A stretch of 64,000 bases of DNA from Devosia aquimaris (GCF_020169335.1 NZ_JAIEZN010000001.1:761426-825425), one strand, 5' to 3'; positions 1-9,379 are shown, counted from the stretch's first letter. Notes: generated from the letters alone by a model not told the origin. A program made the numbers and translations.

Positions 1-417
1 GCCCAGGCGATTGATGCCGGTGTCGAAATGGAAGGCCGAGGGATAGGCCTCGTTGCGTTCCAGGCACTTGGCCAGCCATTCCTCCAGCATCGCCACCGAG
101 GCGATCACCGGCATCAGGTTCTGCCGCACGTAAAGATTGGCCGCGCCGGGATAGAGCCCGTTGAGCACGAAGATATGCGCGTCGGGCAGGGCGGCGCGCA
201 CCGCCATGCCCTCATCGGGCGTCGCCACGAAGAAGAAGCGCGCGCCTGCCGCATGCAGCGCCTTGCTGGCCATGGTGATGCCGGTGCCATAGGCGTCCGC
301 CTTCACCACGGCGCCCGTCAAGGCGCCGGCGCTCACCTTGTCCAGTGCGCGCCAGTTGCGGGCCAGTGCCCCGAGATCAATGCTGAGTTGCCCGCCAAGG
401 CCAGACGTCAGGGCCAT
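1..417 (-). CDS. alr: Alanine racemase, partial (C-terminus off the left edge)
   Basis: PLP enzyme that interconverts L- and D-alanine for peptidoglycan. The 139 visible codons begin MALTSGLGGQLSIDLGAL and contain the PLP-lysine motif VVKADAYGTG (Lys about residue 39), followed by the TIM-barrel segments FFFVATPDEG, FVLNGLYPG and FHFDTGINRLG, all standard for Alr. The ATG lies 3 nt after the dnaB stop, so it is the second gene of a dnaB-alr operon, a common alphaproteobacterial arrangement. The remaining C-terminal part, including the second catalytic tyrosine, is outside the window. Confidence 0.95.
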   Translation of the reverse strand, partial: MALTSGLGGQLSIDLGALARNWRALDKVSAGALTGAVVKADAYGTGITMASKALHAAGARFFFVATPDEGMAVRAALPDAHIFVLNGLYPGAANLYVRQNLMPVIASVAMLEEWLAKCLERNEAYPSAFHFDTGINRLG

Positions 418-419
418 CC

Positions 420-1904
420 CTATTCCATACGTTCGGGGAGATAGTCGGCGCGTGCCAGATTGCCGAAGCGCGTATATTGCGCCTCAAAGCTGAGCTGCAC
501 AGTGCCCGTGGGGCCATGGCGCTGCTTGGCGATGATCACTTCGGCCTTGCCGTGCACTTTTTCCATTTCGCCTTGCCAAGTCAGGTGTTCCGGCGTGCCT
601 TCTTTTGGCTCTTTGTTCTTAAGATAGTATTCTTCACGATACACGAACAGCACAACGTCGGCGTCCTGCTCGATAGAACCCGATTCGCGCAGATCCGCCA
701 GTTGCGGGTGCTTGTCGTCGCGCGCTTCCACCTGACGCGACAGCTGTGACAGCGCGATGATGGGCACTTCGAGCTCCTTGGCCAGCGCCTTGAGCGTGGT
801 AGTGATTTCGGTCAGCTCCTGCACGCGGTTCTGGCTCGAAGCCTTGCTCGAGCCGCTCAGCAGTTGCAGATAGTCCACGATCAGGCAGTCCAGCCCCTTC
901 TGTCGCTTGAGGCGGCGCGCGCGCGCCGCCAGCTGCGCCACGCTGATGCCGCCGGTATCGTCGATATAGAGCGGCAGCTTGCTCATCATGTTGCTGACGT
1001 CCACCAGCTTGGAAAACTGGCTGTCGTGGATTCGTCCACGGCGGATATCAGACGATGAAATCTCGGCCTGCTCGGCCAGAATACGCGTGGCGAGCTGTTC
1101 GGAGCTCATTTCCAGGCTGAAGAAGCCCACGATGCCACCATTGGTCGTCTTGAGGTGGCCATCGGCCTGCACTTCGCTGCGGTAGGCCTTGGCGATATTG
1201 AAGGCGATGTTGGTCACCAGCGACGTCTTGCCCATGGCCGGGCGACCGGCCAGCACGATCAAGTCCGAGCGCTGCAACCCGCCCATCTGGCGGTCCATGT
1301 CGTCCAGCCCGGTCGACACACCCGACAGGCCCCCATCGCGCTGATAGGCTTCGCCTGCCATCTGGATGGAGGCGCTCAGCGCTGTGGAAAAGCTGAGGAA
1401 ACCGCCGTCATAGCGGCCCTTCTCGGCCAGCTGGAACAGCTCGCCTTCCACCTTTTCGATCTGCTTGTTCGGCGTCATTTCGACGTCCGAGTCATAGGCG
1501 ACCTGCACCATCTCCTCGCCGACCAGGATCAGGTTGCGGCGGATGGCAAGGTCATAGATGGCCTGGCCATAGTCGGCCGCATTGAGCACCGTGGTGGCTT
1601 CCGCCGCCAGCCGCGCCAGATACTGCGCCATCGTCACATCGGGCAGCAGCTGGTCGGGCAGATGGGTCTTGATCGTGGTGGGATCGGCCGATTTGCCGGC
1701 CCGGATGATCTTGCCGGCCAGCTCATAGATGTCGCGGTGAATGGGCTCGTAGAAATGGATCGGCTCGAGAAAATCCGCCACGCGATAGAAGGCGTCATTG
1801 TTCAGCAGAATGGCGCCCAGCAGCGCCTGTTCGGCCTCCACATTGTGCGGAGCCATGCGGAACGACTTGTCTTCGGCCGGATGCAGCCGTGCGATCTCTG
1901 CCAT
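420..1904 (-). CDS. dnaB: Replicative DNA helicase DnaB
   Basis: Hexameric 5'-3' helicase of the chromosomal replisome. 494 residues: N-terminal DnaB domain (about 15-120; PHNVEAEQALLGAILL) and a RecA-like C-terminal domain with Walker A AGRPAMGKTS, the FFSLEMSSEQLATR motif, Walker B CLIVDYLQLL and the C-terminal KQRHGPTGTVQLSF. The length is normal for the family and there is no intein. It starts at ATGGCAGAG and is followed 3 nt later by alr. Confidence 0.97.
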   Translation of the reverse strand: MAEIARLHPAEDKSFRMAPHNVEAEQALLGAILLNNDAFYRVADFLEPIHFYEPIHRDIYELAGKIIRAGKSADPTTIKTHLPDQLLPDVTMAQYLARLAAEATTVLNAADYGQAIYDLAIRRNLILVGEEMVQVAYDSDVEMTPNKQIEKVEGELFQLAEKGRYDGGFLSFSTALSASIQMAGEAYQRDGGLSGVSTGLDDMDRQMGGLQRSDLIVLAGRPAMGKTSLVTNIAFNIAKAYRSEVQADGHLKTTNGGIVGFFSLEMSSEQLATRILAEQAEISSSDIRRGRIHDSQFSKLVDVSNMMSKLPLYIDDTGGISVAQLAARARRLKRQKGLDCLIVDYLQLLSGSSKASSQNRVQELTEITTTLKALAKELEVPIIALSQLSRQVEARDDKHPQLADLRESGSIEQDADVVLFVYREEYYLKNKEPKEGTPEHLTWQGEMEKVHGKAEVIIAKQRHGPTGTVQLSFEAQYTRFGNLARADYLPERME

Positions 1905-2102
1905 GGGTACCTCGGTTAAATCCGTTAACCTTCCTTAACCACGCGACTCAGGCGTGTGTCTTGGCCTACCAACGACAGGGTTAAGGAGACCTCATCGCCC
2001 GCTGTGAACAATGGGGACAACGGGGAATGTGACACAAAGCCATTGCGTGCCTGCGAGGCCGCATCATGGCATGAGTCTGGGCTGGCAATGAAGGCGACAG
2101 GC

Positions 2103-2714
2103 CTAGGGCAGGATGCCCCAGGGACGGGCCTGGGCGTCCGAGCCGTCCCAGGTGATGCGGTCGATCCGCCAGCTGCCATCAGGCATGATCATGGTGTGGA
2201 ACACCAGGGCTTCCGGCTGGCCGCCGGCGTTGTCGATGGCCAGCGTGAGGGCGCCGTCCGCCAGGGCGATGGGCGCGCCGACCTCCGCCGTGCCAATAAC
2301 GAACGGCAGCATGCCATTGCCCTTTGCCGCCTGCATCAGATCGTCAAAGCCCAGCGCAGGATCAATCAGGATCTCCTGCGACAGCGTGTCGGGCTGCAGA
2401 TCCTTGTCCCACACGCGCGAGCCCTTCATGTCGGTGGCCGTTGCACCCGGGATGAGCGTGCCGAGGTTGAAGCTGCCGATGGCATTGCTGAAGCCCAGGC
2501 GGGCATCCAGTGACAGCGCGTAGTAGGCGGAGAAATAGTCGGCACTGGCATATGCATCGAGGAAGGTCTGTGCCGTGGCCTGCGGGCTGCTCAAGTCAAG
2601 CCGCTCCACCATAGTGCGCCCGGTCGGCGCCTTGATTTTGGCCGCATCCGCCGTCGGGGCCGCCAGCAGCAGGGGCACAAGGCAGGTCAGGGGCAGCAGC
2701 AGCAGCAGCTTCAT
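2103..2714 (-). CDS. Secreted protein of unknown function
   Basis: 203 residues with a clear Sec signal peptide (MKLLLLLPLTCLVPLLL, probable cleavage after PTADA). The mature part has a repeated-helix then beta pattern (SSPQATAQTFLDAYASADYF near the start, FHTMIMPDGSWRIDRITW near the end). This resembles an NTF2/SnoaL-like fold, but I see no catalytic signature and do not recognise the family. It is probably periplasmic. It lies alone between the rplI terminator and dnaB, with about 200 bp to dnaB. Confidence 0.7.
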   Translation of the reverse strand: MKLLLLLPLTCLVPLLLAAPTADAAKIKAPTGRTMVERLDLSSPQATAQTFLDAYASADYFSAYYALSLDARLGFSNAIGSFNLGTLIPGATATDMKGSRVWDKDLQPDTLSQEILIDPALGFDDLMQAAKGNGMLPFVIGTAEVGAPIALADGALTLAIDNAGGQPEALVFHTMIMPDGSWRIDRITWDGSDAQARPWGILP

Positions 2715-2788
2715 CGACAGGGTCTCCAGGGCAGACTACTCTGGTTACATGCGCAGCGGCCGGACATCGGACAGACGTTCTATAGCAC

Positions 2789-2816
2789 AAAAAAAGCCGG
2801 GCGCAGGGCCCGGCTT
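2789..2816 (-). terminator. Rho-independent terminator after rplI
   Basis: Perfect 7-bp GC stem (GCCGGGC / GCCCGGC, 5-nt loop) followed on the minus strand by seven Ts. It lies 26 nt after the rplI stop and ends the rpsF-rpsR-rplI transcript. Confidence 0.85.
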
Positions 2817-2841
2817 TCTCGCATTCGCCTGAGGCGAAGGC

Positions 2842-3414
2842 TTAGACTTCGTCGTCGAAGCGATCGTCCTGCTGCGCGTCCTTCTGGCCGGCAGCGAAAT
2901 CGCCTTCTTCGTCTTCGTCATAGACAGTGACGGTGACGTCTTCACCGGCGCTCTGGCGCACGGCTTCGTCTTCCGAGCGGGCGACGTTGACGGTGATCGA
3001 CACGGCCACTTCGGCATGCAGGTGCAGCGCAACGGTGTGCACGCCAACCGACTTGATCGGGTCGGCAAGGTCCACCTGCGAACGCTGCACGGTGAAGCCG
3101 TCCGAAGCCAGGGCCTCGACGATGTCGCGCGAAGCGACCGAACCGTAGAGCTGACCGGTTTCGCCGGCCTGGCGGATGATCACCACTTCGCGGCCGTTCA
3201 GACCCTCGGCAATGCCGGCAGCGGCGTTGCGGCGGTCTTCATTGCGCTTTTCGATGTGGGCGCGTTCGGCTTCGAACTTCTTGCGGTTGGCTTCGGTGGC
3301 GCGCAGCGCCTTGCCCTGCGGCAGCAGGAAGTTACGGGCGAACCCGTCCTTGACCGAAACTTCGTCGCCGATCGAGCCGGTGCGGCCGATACGCTCAAGC
3401 AGAATGACTTTCAT
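2842..3414 (-). CDS. rplI: 50S ribosomal protein bL9
   Basis: bL9 of the large ribosomal subunit. 190 residues. N-terminal domain MKVILLERIGRTGSIGDEVSVKDGFARNFLLP is the signature (NFLLPQGKA), followed by the long connecting helix and the rRNA-binding C-terminal domain. An acidic tail (about 155-190, rich in D/E/Q) extends beyond the usual 150 residues, as in other Rhizobiales. It is the last gene of the rpsF-rpsR-rplI operon. The DUF2232 membrane-protein gene that often sits between rpsR and rplI in alphaproteobacteria is absent. Confidence 0.97.
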   Translation of the reverse strand: MKVILLERIGRTGSIGDEVSVKDGFARNFLLPQGKALRATEANRKKFEAERAHIEKRNEDRRNAAAGIAEGLNGREVVIIRQAGETGQLYGSVASRDIVEALASDGFTVQRSQVDLADPIKSVGVHTVALHLHAEVAVSITVNVARSEDEAVRQSAGEDVTVTVYDEDEEGDFAAGQKDAQQDDRFDDEV

Positions 3415-3589
3415 GGGATAATTCCTTTTGGCTGTCCCGTCTCTTGGACGGTTAGGAGCTCCGGACCATCCAGAACCCCAGCGGTGCGCCCCTTAGGGCG
3501 CGGCCCGCTGCCCCAAGGGACAACAGGCCTGTCGTTTGGTGCCTGGGCAGACAGGAGCCGCCCGGCGAACCATCCAGTTTACTGGACGG
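3415..3589 (-). promoter_or_regulatory. Structured spacer between rpsR and rplI
   Basis: 164-nt non-coding spacer inside a ribosomal-protein operon. Two perfect hairpins are visible. One spans 3570-3589 (9-bp stem, 2-nt loop, with one G-T pair allowed) and contains the rpsR TAA stop codon. The other spans 3486-3501 (GCGCCC / GGGCGC, 4-nt loop). Neither has a T-run, so they are not simple terminators. They may stabilise the upstream mRNA or set the rplI level; this function is inference. Confidence 0.4.
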
Positions 3590-3833
3590 CGTAGGGCATG
3601 ATGCCGATGAAGCGGGCGCGCTTGATGGCGCGGGCCAGTTCACGCTGCTTCAGCGCCGACACGGCGGTGATGCGGCTGGGAACGATCTTGCCGCGCTCGG
3701 AAACGTAACGCGACAGCAGACGCACGTCCTTGTAGTCGATCTTGGGCGCGCCTTCGCCCGAGAACGGGCAGGTCTTGCGGCGACGCTGGAACGGACGGCG
3801 GGCCTGGGCGGTGGTGAGGTCTTTGATTGCCAT
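3579..3833 (-). CDS. rpsR: 30S ribosomal protein bS18
   Basis: bS18, partner of bS6 on the small-subunit platform. 84 residues with the signature [30 protein letters not shown] and [20 protein letters not shown]. The length is normal. It lies 18 nt after rpsF in the same operon. Confidence 0.98.
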   Translation of the reverse strand: MAIKDLTTAQARRPFQRRRKTCPFSGEGAPKIDYKDVRLLSRYVSERGKIVPSRITAVSALKQRELARAIKRARFIGIMPYAVQ

Positions 3834-3851
3834 AGCTTTTCGGTCCTTGTC

Positions 3852-4259
3852 TTAGAAACGGCGCGGACGGCGTTCGCCGCCGAAGCCACCACGATCACCG
3901 CGATCGCCACCACGGTCGGGACGGGCATCGTCACGATCGCGCTTCTGCATCATGGCCGAGGGGCCTTCTTCATGTTCGTCAACGCTGACGGTCATGAAGC
4001 GCAGGATGTCTTCGTTGATGCGCATCTGGCGTTCCATCTCGGCGACAGCCGCGGAGGAAGCGTCGATGTTCATCAGCGTGTAGTGGGCCTTGCGGTTCTT
4101 GCGAATGCGGTACGAAAGGCCCTTGAGGCCCCAGTATTCATTCTTGGTGACCTTGCCGCCGCCGGCAGCCAGAATCTCGGTCAGCGCAGCGGTCAGTTCT
4201 TCGACCTGCTGCTGGGAAACGTCCTGGCGGGCCAGGTAGATATGCTCGTAAAGGGCCAT
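3852..4259 (-). CDS. rpsF: 30S ribosomal protein bS6
   Basis: bS6, 135 residues. [22 protein letters not shown] begins the ferredoxin-like fold; [21 protein letters not shown] is the conserved core. A C-terminal tail of Arg/Asp/Gly (about 105-135, [19 protein letters not shown]) is disordered and typical of alphaproteobacterial bS6. First gene of the operon; the 360-bp region upstream holds the promoter. Confidence 0.97.
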   Translation of the reverse strand: MALYEHIYLARQDVSQQQVEELTAALTEILAAGGGKVTKNEYWGLKGLSYRIRKNRKAHYTLMNIDASSAAVAEMERQMRINEDILRFMTVSVDEHEEGPSAMMQKRDRDDARPDRGGDRGDRGGFGGERRPRRF

Positions 4260-4622
4260 TGATGCGCCTTCCTTCGTGGTTCAAACACTGCAATCTTCTG
4301 GCGCGGAGCCTCCTTGAAGCCGGAAAGGGCATCAAAGCAGTCTTGCAAAGAGCGGGAACACGGGAGGCCGGGCCTGAGCCCTATTTGTCAAAGTTGCCAA
4401 TGACAAACCCTCCGTTCAGCCCCCGGCCAAACGAATTGCTGGCGGCGCTATAGGCCAAACCGGCCATTGAGGCAAGCCCAATGCGCCGCAAACGCGGGCT
4501 TTGCGGTGTTTGGCGACGCCGCTGCGGCCTCGCGCCTTGACTCTGCCACACCCATTCGACAAATGCCCCGCAACTGGACAGCCAGCGTGTGGCCTGTCTA
4601 ACTGACGCTCTGGAGGGCCATC
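4260..4622. other. Divergent intergenic region rpsF / fabD
   Basis: 363 bp between two divergent essential operons. It must hold promoters for both rpsF (minus) and fabD (plus). The fabD ribosome site (CTGGAGGGCC, 4 nt before ATG) is clear. I see no further gene or convincing named motif. Confidence 0.5.
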
Positions 4623-5573
4623 ATGATCAAACGCGCATTCACGTTTCCCGGGCAGGGGAGCCAGGCCGTCGGCATGGGCAAGGATCTCGCAGAGGCCTTC
4701 CCCGAAGCCCGCGCCGTCTTCGCCGAAGTTGACGAGGCTCTCGACCAGAAGCTCTCGACCATCATGTTCGAGGGGCCGGACGAAACCCTTCGCCTCACCG
4801 AAAATGCCCAGCCCGCGCTGATGGCGGTGAGCCTGGCGGTCATCCGCGTCCTCGAAGCCCGAGGCGTCCGTATCGCCGAGCACGCTGCTTTTGTCGCCGG
4901 GCACTCGCTGGGCGAATATTCCGCCCTTTGCGCCGCCGGCACCTTCTCGGTCGCCGATGCGGCCCGCCTGCTCAAGACGCGCGGCCAGGCCATGCAGAAG
5001 GCCGTGCCCGTCGGCCATGGCGCCATGGCGGCGCTGCTCGGCCTTGATCTCGATACCGCCCGCGCCGTCGCCGCCGAAGCCGCCGAGGGCGAGGTCTGCG
5101 AGGTCGCCAACGACAATGCCCCGGGCCAGGTCGTCATCTCCGGCGCTACCGCTGCCGTCGAGCGCGCGCTTGATATTGCCAAGGCCAAGGGCGCCAAGCG
5201 CGCACTGCCGCTGCCAGTCAGCGCCCCCTTCCATTGCTCGCTGATGCAGCCGGCCGCCGAGGCCATGGCCGCCGCGCTGGCTGACGTCACCATGCAGGCG
5301 CCCGCAGTGCCGCTGGTCGCCAATGTCCTCGCCAACCCGATCTCCGACCCCGCCGAAATCCGCCAGCGCCTGATCGAGCAGGTCACCGGCGTCGTCCGCT
5401 GGACCGAGAGCGTCGCTTGGCTCACCGGCCCCGGCGGCGTGACCCATCTGCACGAGTTGGGCGCCGGCAAGGTGCTCACCGGCCTCGCCAAGCGCATCAA
5501 TGCTGACGCCACCGCCTCGGCCATCGGCACGCCGGCCGACATCGAGGCCTTCGTTGCTGAGGTCCTGGCTTAA
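4623..5573 (+). CDS. fabD: Malonyl-CoA:ACP transacylase FabD
   Basis: Transfers malonyl from CoA to acyl-carrier protein, the entry step of type II fatty-acid synthesis. 316 residues. N-terminal FPGQGSQAVGMG, active-site VAGHSLGEYSAL (Ser about 95), and PVSAPFHCSLM with the catalytic His near residue 200. First gene of fabD-fabG-acpP-fabF; 56 nt to fabG. Confidence 0.97.
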   Translation: MIKRAFTFPGQGSQAVGMGKDLAEAFPEARAVFAEVDEALDQKLSTIMFEGPDETLRLTENAQPALMAVSLAVIRVLEARGVRIAEHAAFVAGHSLGEYSALCAAGTFSVADAARLLKTRGQAMQKAVPVGHGAMAALLGLDLDTARAVAAEAAEGEVCEVANDNAPGQVVISGATAAVERALDIAKAKGAKRALPLPVSAPFHCSLMQPAAEAMAAALADVTMQAPAVPLVANVLANPISDPAEIRQRLIEQVTGVVRWTESVAWLTGPGGVTHLHELGAGKVLTGLAKRINADATASAIGTPADIEAFVAEVLA

Positions 5574-5629
5574 CCGCTTGATTCAAGCCCTCAAGAGCTT
5601 GAATCACTTTCTCCATGGGAGACGACTAA

Positions 5630-6367
5630 ATGTTTGATCTGACAGGCAAACGCGCACTGGTCACCGGCGCAAGCGGTGGCATTGGCCGCGAGATCGCCAA
5701 GGCCCTGGCCGCCGCTGGCGCCACCGTCGCGCTCAGCGGCACCCGCGTGGGTGCGCTGGAAGATACCGCCAAGGAAATCGGCAAGGACTGCCCGATTCTC
5801 CCCTGCAACCTCTCCAAGCTCGATGAGGTCGACAAGCTCGTCCCCGCCGCCGAAAGCGCCATGGGCGGGCTGGACATCCTGGTCAACAATGCCGGCATGA
5901 CGCGCGACAATCTGTTCATGCGCATGAAGGACGAGGAATGGGATGACGTCATCGCCGTCAACCTCACCGCGGCTTTCCACCTCAATCGCGCCGTGCTGCG
6001 CTCCATGATGAAGCAGCGCTTCGGCCGCATCATCGGCATCTCCTCGGTGGTTGGCGTGATGGGCAATCCGGGGCAGGGCAATTACGCCGCCTCCAAGGCC
6101 GGCCTGATCGGCATGAACAAGGCCCTGGCCCATGAAGTGGCCAGCCGCAACATCACCGTCAATTCCATTGCGCCCGGCTTTATTGCCTCGGCCATGACCG
6201 ACGAACTCAACGACAAGCAGCGCGAGTCGATCCTGTCCACCATTCCGGCCGGACGGCTCGGTACGGCCCAGGAAGTTGCCGCCTGCGTGGTTTTCCTCGC
6301 TAGCGACGCTGCAGCCTATGTCACCGGGCATACGCTGAACGTCAACGGCGGCATGGCAATGATCTAA
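5630..6367 (+). CDS. fabG: 3-oxoacyl-ACP reductase FabG
   Basis: NADPH-dependent reduction of 3-oxoacyl-ACP. 245 residues. Rossmann motif VTGASGGIGREIA at the N-terminus, VNNAGMTRDNLF, then the catalytic Ser (GISSVVGVMG) and Tyr-x3-Lys (NYAASKAG); C-terminus HTLNVNGGMAMI is classic FabG. Preceded by ATGGGAGACGACTAA, which supplies the ribosome site. Confidence 0.97.
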   Translation: MFDLTGKRALVTGASGGIGREIAKALAAAGATVALSGTRVGALEDTAKEIGKDCPILPCNLSKLDEVDKLVPAAESAMGGLDILVNNAGMTRDNLFMRMKDEEWDDVIAVNLTAAFHLNRAVLRSMMKQRFGRIIGISSVVGVMGNPGQGNYAASKAGLIGMNKALAHEVASRNITVNSIAPGFIASAMTDELNDKQRESILSTIPAGRLGTAQEVAACVVFLASDAAAYVTGHTLNVNGGMAMI

Positions 6368-6388
6368 ATCCGTCAAAAGCCGTTGAAA

Positions 6389-6417
6389 ACCGGGGCACTG
6401 GCTTATGGCGCCCCGGT
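6389..6417 (+). other. Stem-loop between fabG and acpP
   Basis: Perfect 8-bp inverted repeat (ACCGGGGC / GCCCCGGT, 13-nt loop) 21 nt after fabG, without a T-run. It could be a weak terminator or mRNA-processing site that lets acpP be expressed more highly than fabG; that role is inference. acpP follows after a 217-bp gap that could hold its own promoter. Confidence 0.35.
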
Positions 6418-6584
6418 CCCAAGTATGCTACTCGGCGCCGTTCGCACCGATGGCGGATCGCCTTGCAGACGCCCGAAAGCGCGCATACATTGGCGATCAC
6501 CCGGCCAATACGGTGCTTGAAGATTTGGCAGCGCGCCAATAAGAAGCGAAACGAAACCTCGATTTCGAAAAGGGAAGTCAAACT

Positions 6585-6821
6585 ATGAGCGATGTCGCTG
6601 ATCGGGTCCGCAAGATCGTTGTGGAACACCTGAATGTGGATGCCGAGAAGGTTGTTGAGAAGGCCAGCTTCATCGACGATCTGGGCGCAGACTCTCTCGA
6701 CCAGGTCGAGCTGGTGATGGCCTTTGAAGAAGAATTCTCTGTCGAGATTCCCGACGACGCTGCTGAGTCGATCCAGACCTTCGGCGACGCTGTCTCCTTC
6801 CTCACCAAGGCTGTCGGCTAA
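6585..6821 (+). CDS. acpP: Acyl carrier protein
   Basis: Carrier of growing fatty-acyl chains. 78 residues, acidic. The phosphopantetheine site is [12 protein letters not shown] (Ser37), followed by [12 protein letters not shown]. Start [10 protein letters not shown] has AAAGGGAAG upstream. Confidence 0.98.
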   Translation: MSDVADRVRKIVVEHLNVDAEKVVEKASFIDDLGADSLDQVELVMAFEEEFSVEIPDDAAESIQTFGDAVSFLTKAVG

Positions 6822-6843
6822 AAGCCGGCTGAGATAGTTGACC

Positions 6844-8112
6844 ATGGAATTGCGTCGCGTAGTCGTCACCGGGATGGGCCTCGTCACGCCCCTCGGTTGC
6901 GGGGTTGAAGCCACTTGGGCCAATATCTTGGCCGGCAAGAGTGGTGCAAAACGCATCGATGACTTCCAGGTCGACGATATCGCCTGCCAGATCGCTCATC
7001 GCTTGCCGCTCGGCGACTATGCCGACGGCAAGTACAATCCAGATGAGTGGATGGACACCAAGGAACAGCGCAAGGTTGATCCCTTCATCGTCTATGCGAT
7101 GGCGGCGGCAACCCAGGCTATCCAGGATGCGGGCGTCGAGCCCAAGACTCAGGAAGAACAGGAACGCACTGGCGTCCTGATCGGTTCGGGCATTGGCGGG
7201 GTCGGGGGCATCTATGAGGCCTCCATCACCCTGCATGAAAAAGGGCCGCGCCGTATCAGCCCCTTCTTCATCCCGGGCCGCCTGATCAATCTGGCCTCTG
7301 GCCAGGTCTCCATTCGTTTCGGCCTCAAGGGCCCCAATCATTCCGTCGTCACGGCCTGCTCCACGGGCGCTCACGCCATTGGCGATGCAGCGCGACTCAT
7401 CGCCCTGGGCGATGCCGATGTGATGGTCGCCGGCGGCGCTGAAAGCTGCGTCAACCGCTTGGCCATGGCCGGCTTTGCCGCCTGCCGCGCGCTTTCGACC
7501 GGTTTCAACGACAATCCCGAAGCCGCCTCGCGGCCCTATGATCGCGACCGTGACGGCTTCGTCATGGGCGAGGGCGCCGGCATTGTCGTGCTCGAAGACT
7601 ATGAGCGGGCCAAGGCCCGCGGCGCCAAGATCTATGGCGAGATCATCGGCTATGGCCTGTCGGGCGATGCCTATCACATTACCGCTCCCTCCGAGGATGG
7701 TGACGGCGGCTATCGCTGCATGCAGGCCGCCATCAAGCGCGCCGGGATTACGCCCGCCGATATCGACTACATCAACGCCCATGGCACCTCGACCCCGCTG
7801 GGCGACGAGATCGAACTCGGCGCGGTTACCCGCATGCTCGGTGATGCCGCTTCGGGCGTCGCCATGAGCTCCACCAAGTCCGCTGTCGGCCACCTGCTTG
7901 GCGCCGCCGGTTCGGTGGAAGCCATCTTCTCGCTGCTGGCGATGCGCGACAATATCGCGCCGCCCACGCTCAATCTGGACAATCCCTCGGTCGAGACGGT
8001 GATCAATCTGGTGCCCAAGACGGCGCTGAAGAAAGAGATCAACGTGGCGCTCTCCAACAGCTTCGGCTTTGGCGGCACCAACGCGACCCTGGTCATGCGC
8101 AAGGTCAACTGA
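6844..8112 (+). CDS. fabF: 3-oxoacyl-ACP synthase II FabF
   Basis: Condensing enzyme that elongates acyl-ACP with malonyl-ACP. 422 residues from the ATG at 6844 (MELRRVVVTGMGLVTPLG). An in-frame TTG two codons upstream is less likely. Catalytic triad: Cys in VVTACSTGAHAIG, His in INAHGTSTPLGD, His in KSAVGHLLGAAGS; C-terminus SNSFGFGGTNATL. It lies 22 nt after acpP, and a strong terminator follows. Confidence 0.96.
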   Translation: MELRRVVVTGMGLVTPLGCGVEATWANILAGKSGAKRIDDFQVDDIACQIAHRLPLGDYADGKYNPDEWMDTKEQRKVDPFIVYAMAAATQAIQDAGVEPKTQEEQERTGVLIGSGIGGVGGIYEASITLHEKGPRRISPFFIPGRLINLASGQVSIRFGLKGPNHSVVTACSTGAHAIGDAARLIALGDADVMVAGGAESCVNRLAMAGFAACRALSTGFNDNPEAASRPYDRDRDGFVMGEGAGIVVLEDYERAKARGAKIYGEIIGYGLSGDAYHITAPSEDGDGGYRCMQAAIKRAGITPADIDYINAHGTSTPLGDEIELGAVTRMLGDAASGVAMSSTKSAVGHLLGAAGSVEAIFSLLAMRDNIAPPTLNLDNPSVETVINLVPKTALKKEINVALSNSFGFGGTNATLVMRKVN

Positions 8113-8130
8113 CTTATCCACGCTTGTGAC

Positions 8131-8170
8131 GAGGCACAGTGCGCCTGCGCGCACTGTGCCTCTTGTCTTT
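8131..8170 (+). terminator. Strong terminator after fabF
   Basis: Perfect 14-bp stem (8131-8144 with 8149-8162, 4-nt loop CTGC) followed by TTGTCTTT. It separates the fab operon from mltG. Confidence 0.85.
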
Positions 8171-8278
8171 GGGCAGGGCCAGGCCAACAATGCCGGGCGA
8201 TCTGTCCATGACAGGCGCCCATTTGCAGACACGATCCGGCGCTAGTCAGGCAGCTGGACCTCGAGGTTGAACAGCACG

Positions 8279-9379
8279 ATGAACGATCGCAAGCCACGGC
8301 GCCAACGCCGCCGTTCGCGCAACGGTTTTGTTGACATTCTCAATGGCCTGCTGGGCCTTTTGGTGCTTGGCCTGCTGGTGGCGGGCGGTCTGTTCTTCTA
8401 TGGCGCATCCCAGTTCTACGGCCCCGGCCCGCTGCAGCAGGACACGACGTTCCGCGTCGAATCAGGCGCCGGCATCAGCTCGGTCTCGGCCCGGCTGGAA
8501 GAGCAGGGGCTCATCAGCAACCGCTTTGTCTTCCAGTTTGGCGGCCGCGCGCTCGAGCAGGCCACCGGCATCAAGCAGGGCGATTTCCGCATTCCCGCCG
8601 GCGCCAGCATGGCCGATATCCTCACCGAGCTCAGCCAGGGCAATCCCATCCGCTATGCGGTGACCATTCCCGAGGGCTGGACCTCCTGGGAGGTGGTTCA
8701 GCGCCTCGATGACACGCCCGACCTGATCGGCCCGGTTTCGGCGCTGCCGCCAGAAGGCTCGATTCTGCCCGGCAGCTATGACTTTACCCCCGGCGACACC
8801 CGCCAGTCGGTGCTCGACAAGATGCAACTGGCGATGGCTGACGCACTGGCCGAGGTCTGGGAGACCCGCCAGGCCGATCTGCCGCTCAAGTCGCCCGAAG
8901 AGCTTCTGGTACTTGCTTCTGTCGTTGAAAAGGAAACCGGCGTAGCCACCGAACGTCCGCAGGTCGCGGCTGTGTTCGTTAATCGCCTGCGCGCCGGCAT
9001 GCGGCTGCAGTCCGATCCGACCATCATCTACGGCATCACCAAGGGCCAGACCACGCTCGGCCGAGGTCTCAAGCGCTCCGAAATCGAGGGCAAGACGGCC
9101 TACAACACCTACCAGATCGACGGCCTGCCGCCGACGCCCATCGCCAATCCGGGCATCGATGCCCTCAAGGCAGTCGCCAACCCCGACGATCACAACTATC
9201 TCTACTTCGTCGCTAAGGGCGCGCTGCCGAGCGAAGGTCACGTCTTCTCAGAGACCTACGCCGAGCATCAGAAGAACGTGGCCGAATATCGCAAGGTCGC
9301 CAGCGAGGCCGAAGCGGCCCGCAAGGCCCTGGAGGACGAACAGGCCACCCAGGCCGGTGACGCCCCGGCCGCGCAGTGA
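8279..9379 (+). CDS. mltG: Endolytic murein transglycosylase MltG
   Basis: Inner-membrane lytic transglycosylase that cuts nascent glycan strands. 366 residues from the ATG at 8279 (a TTG at 8267 sits directly on the GAGG and is less likely). Basic N-terminus RKPRRQRRRSRN, one membrane segment (about 20-42, GLLVLGLLVAGGLFFYG), a LysM-like segment, then the YceG domain with catalytic Glu in ASVVEKETG (about residue 219) and VNRLRAGMRLQSDPTIIYG. Its TGA overlaps the GTG start of yicC. Confidence 0.93.
   Translation: MNDRKPRRQRRRSRNGFVDILNGLLGLLVLGLLVAGGLFFYGASQFYGPGPLQQDTTFRVESGAGISSVSARLEEQGLISNRFVFQFGGRALEQATGIKQGDFRIPAGASMADILTELSQGNPIRYAVTIPEGWTSWEVVQRLDDTPDLIGPVSALPPEGSILPGSYDFTPGDTRQSVLDKMQLAMADALAEVWETRQADLPLKSPEELLVLASVVEKETGVATERPQVAAVFVNRLRAGMRLQSDPTIIYGITKGQTTLGRGLKRSEIEGKTAYNTYQIDGLPPTPIANPGIDALKAVANPDDHNYLYFVAKGALPSEGHVFSETYAEHQKNVAEYRKVASEAEAARKALEDEQATQAGDAPAAQ

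Noticed and set aside
1925..2179. Short frames between dnaB and the secreted protein
   Set aside because: They overlap the secreted protein's end, are low-complexity and have no start signals.
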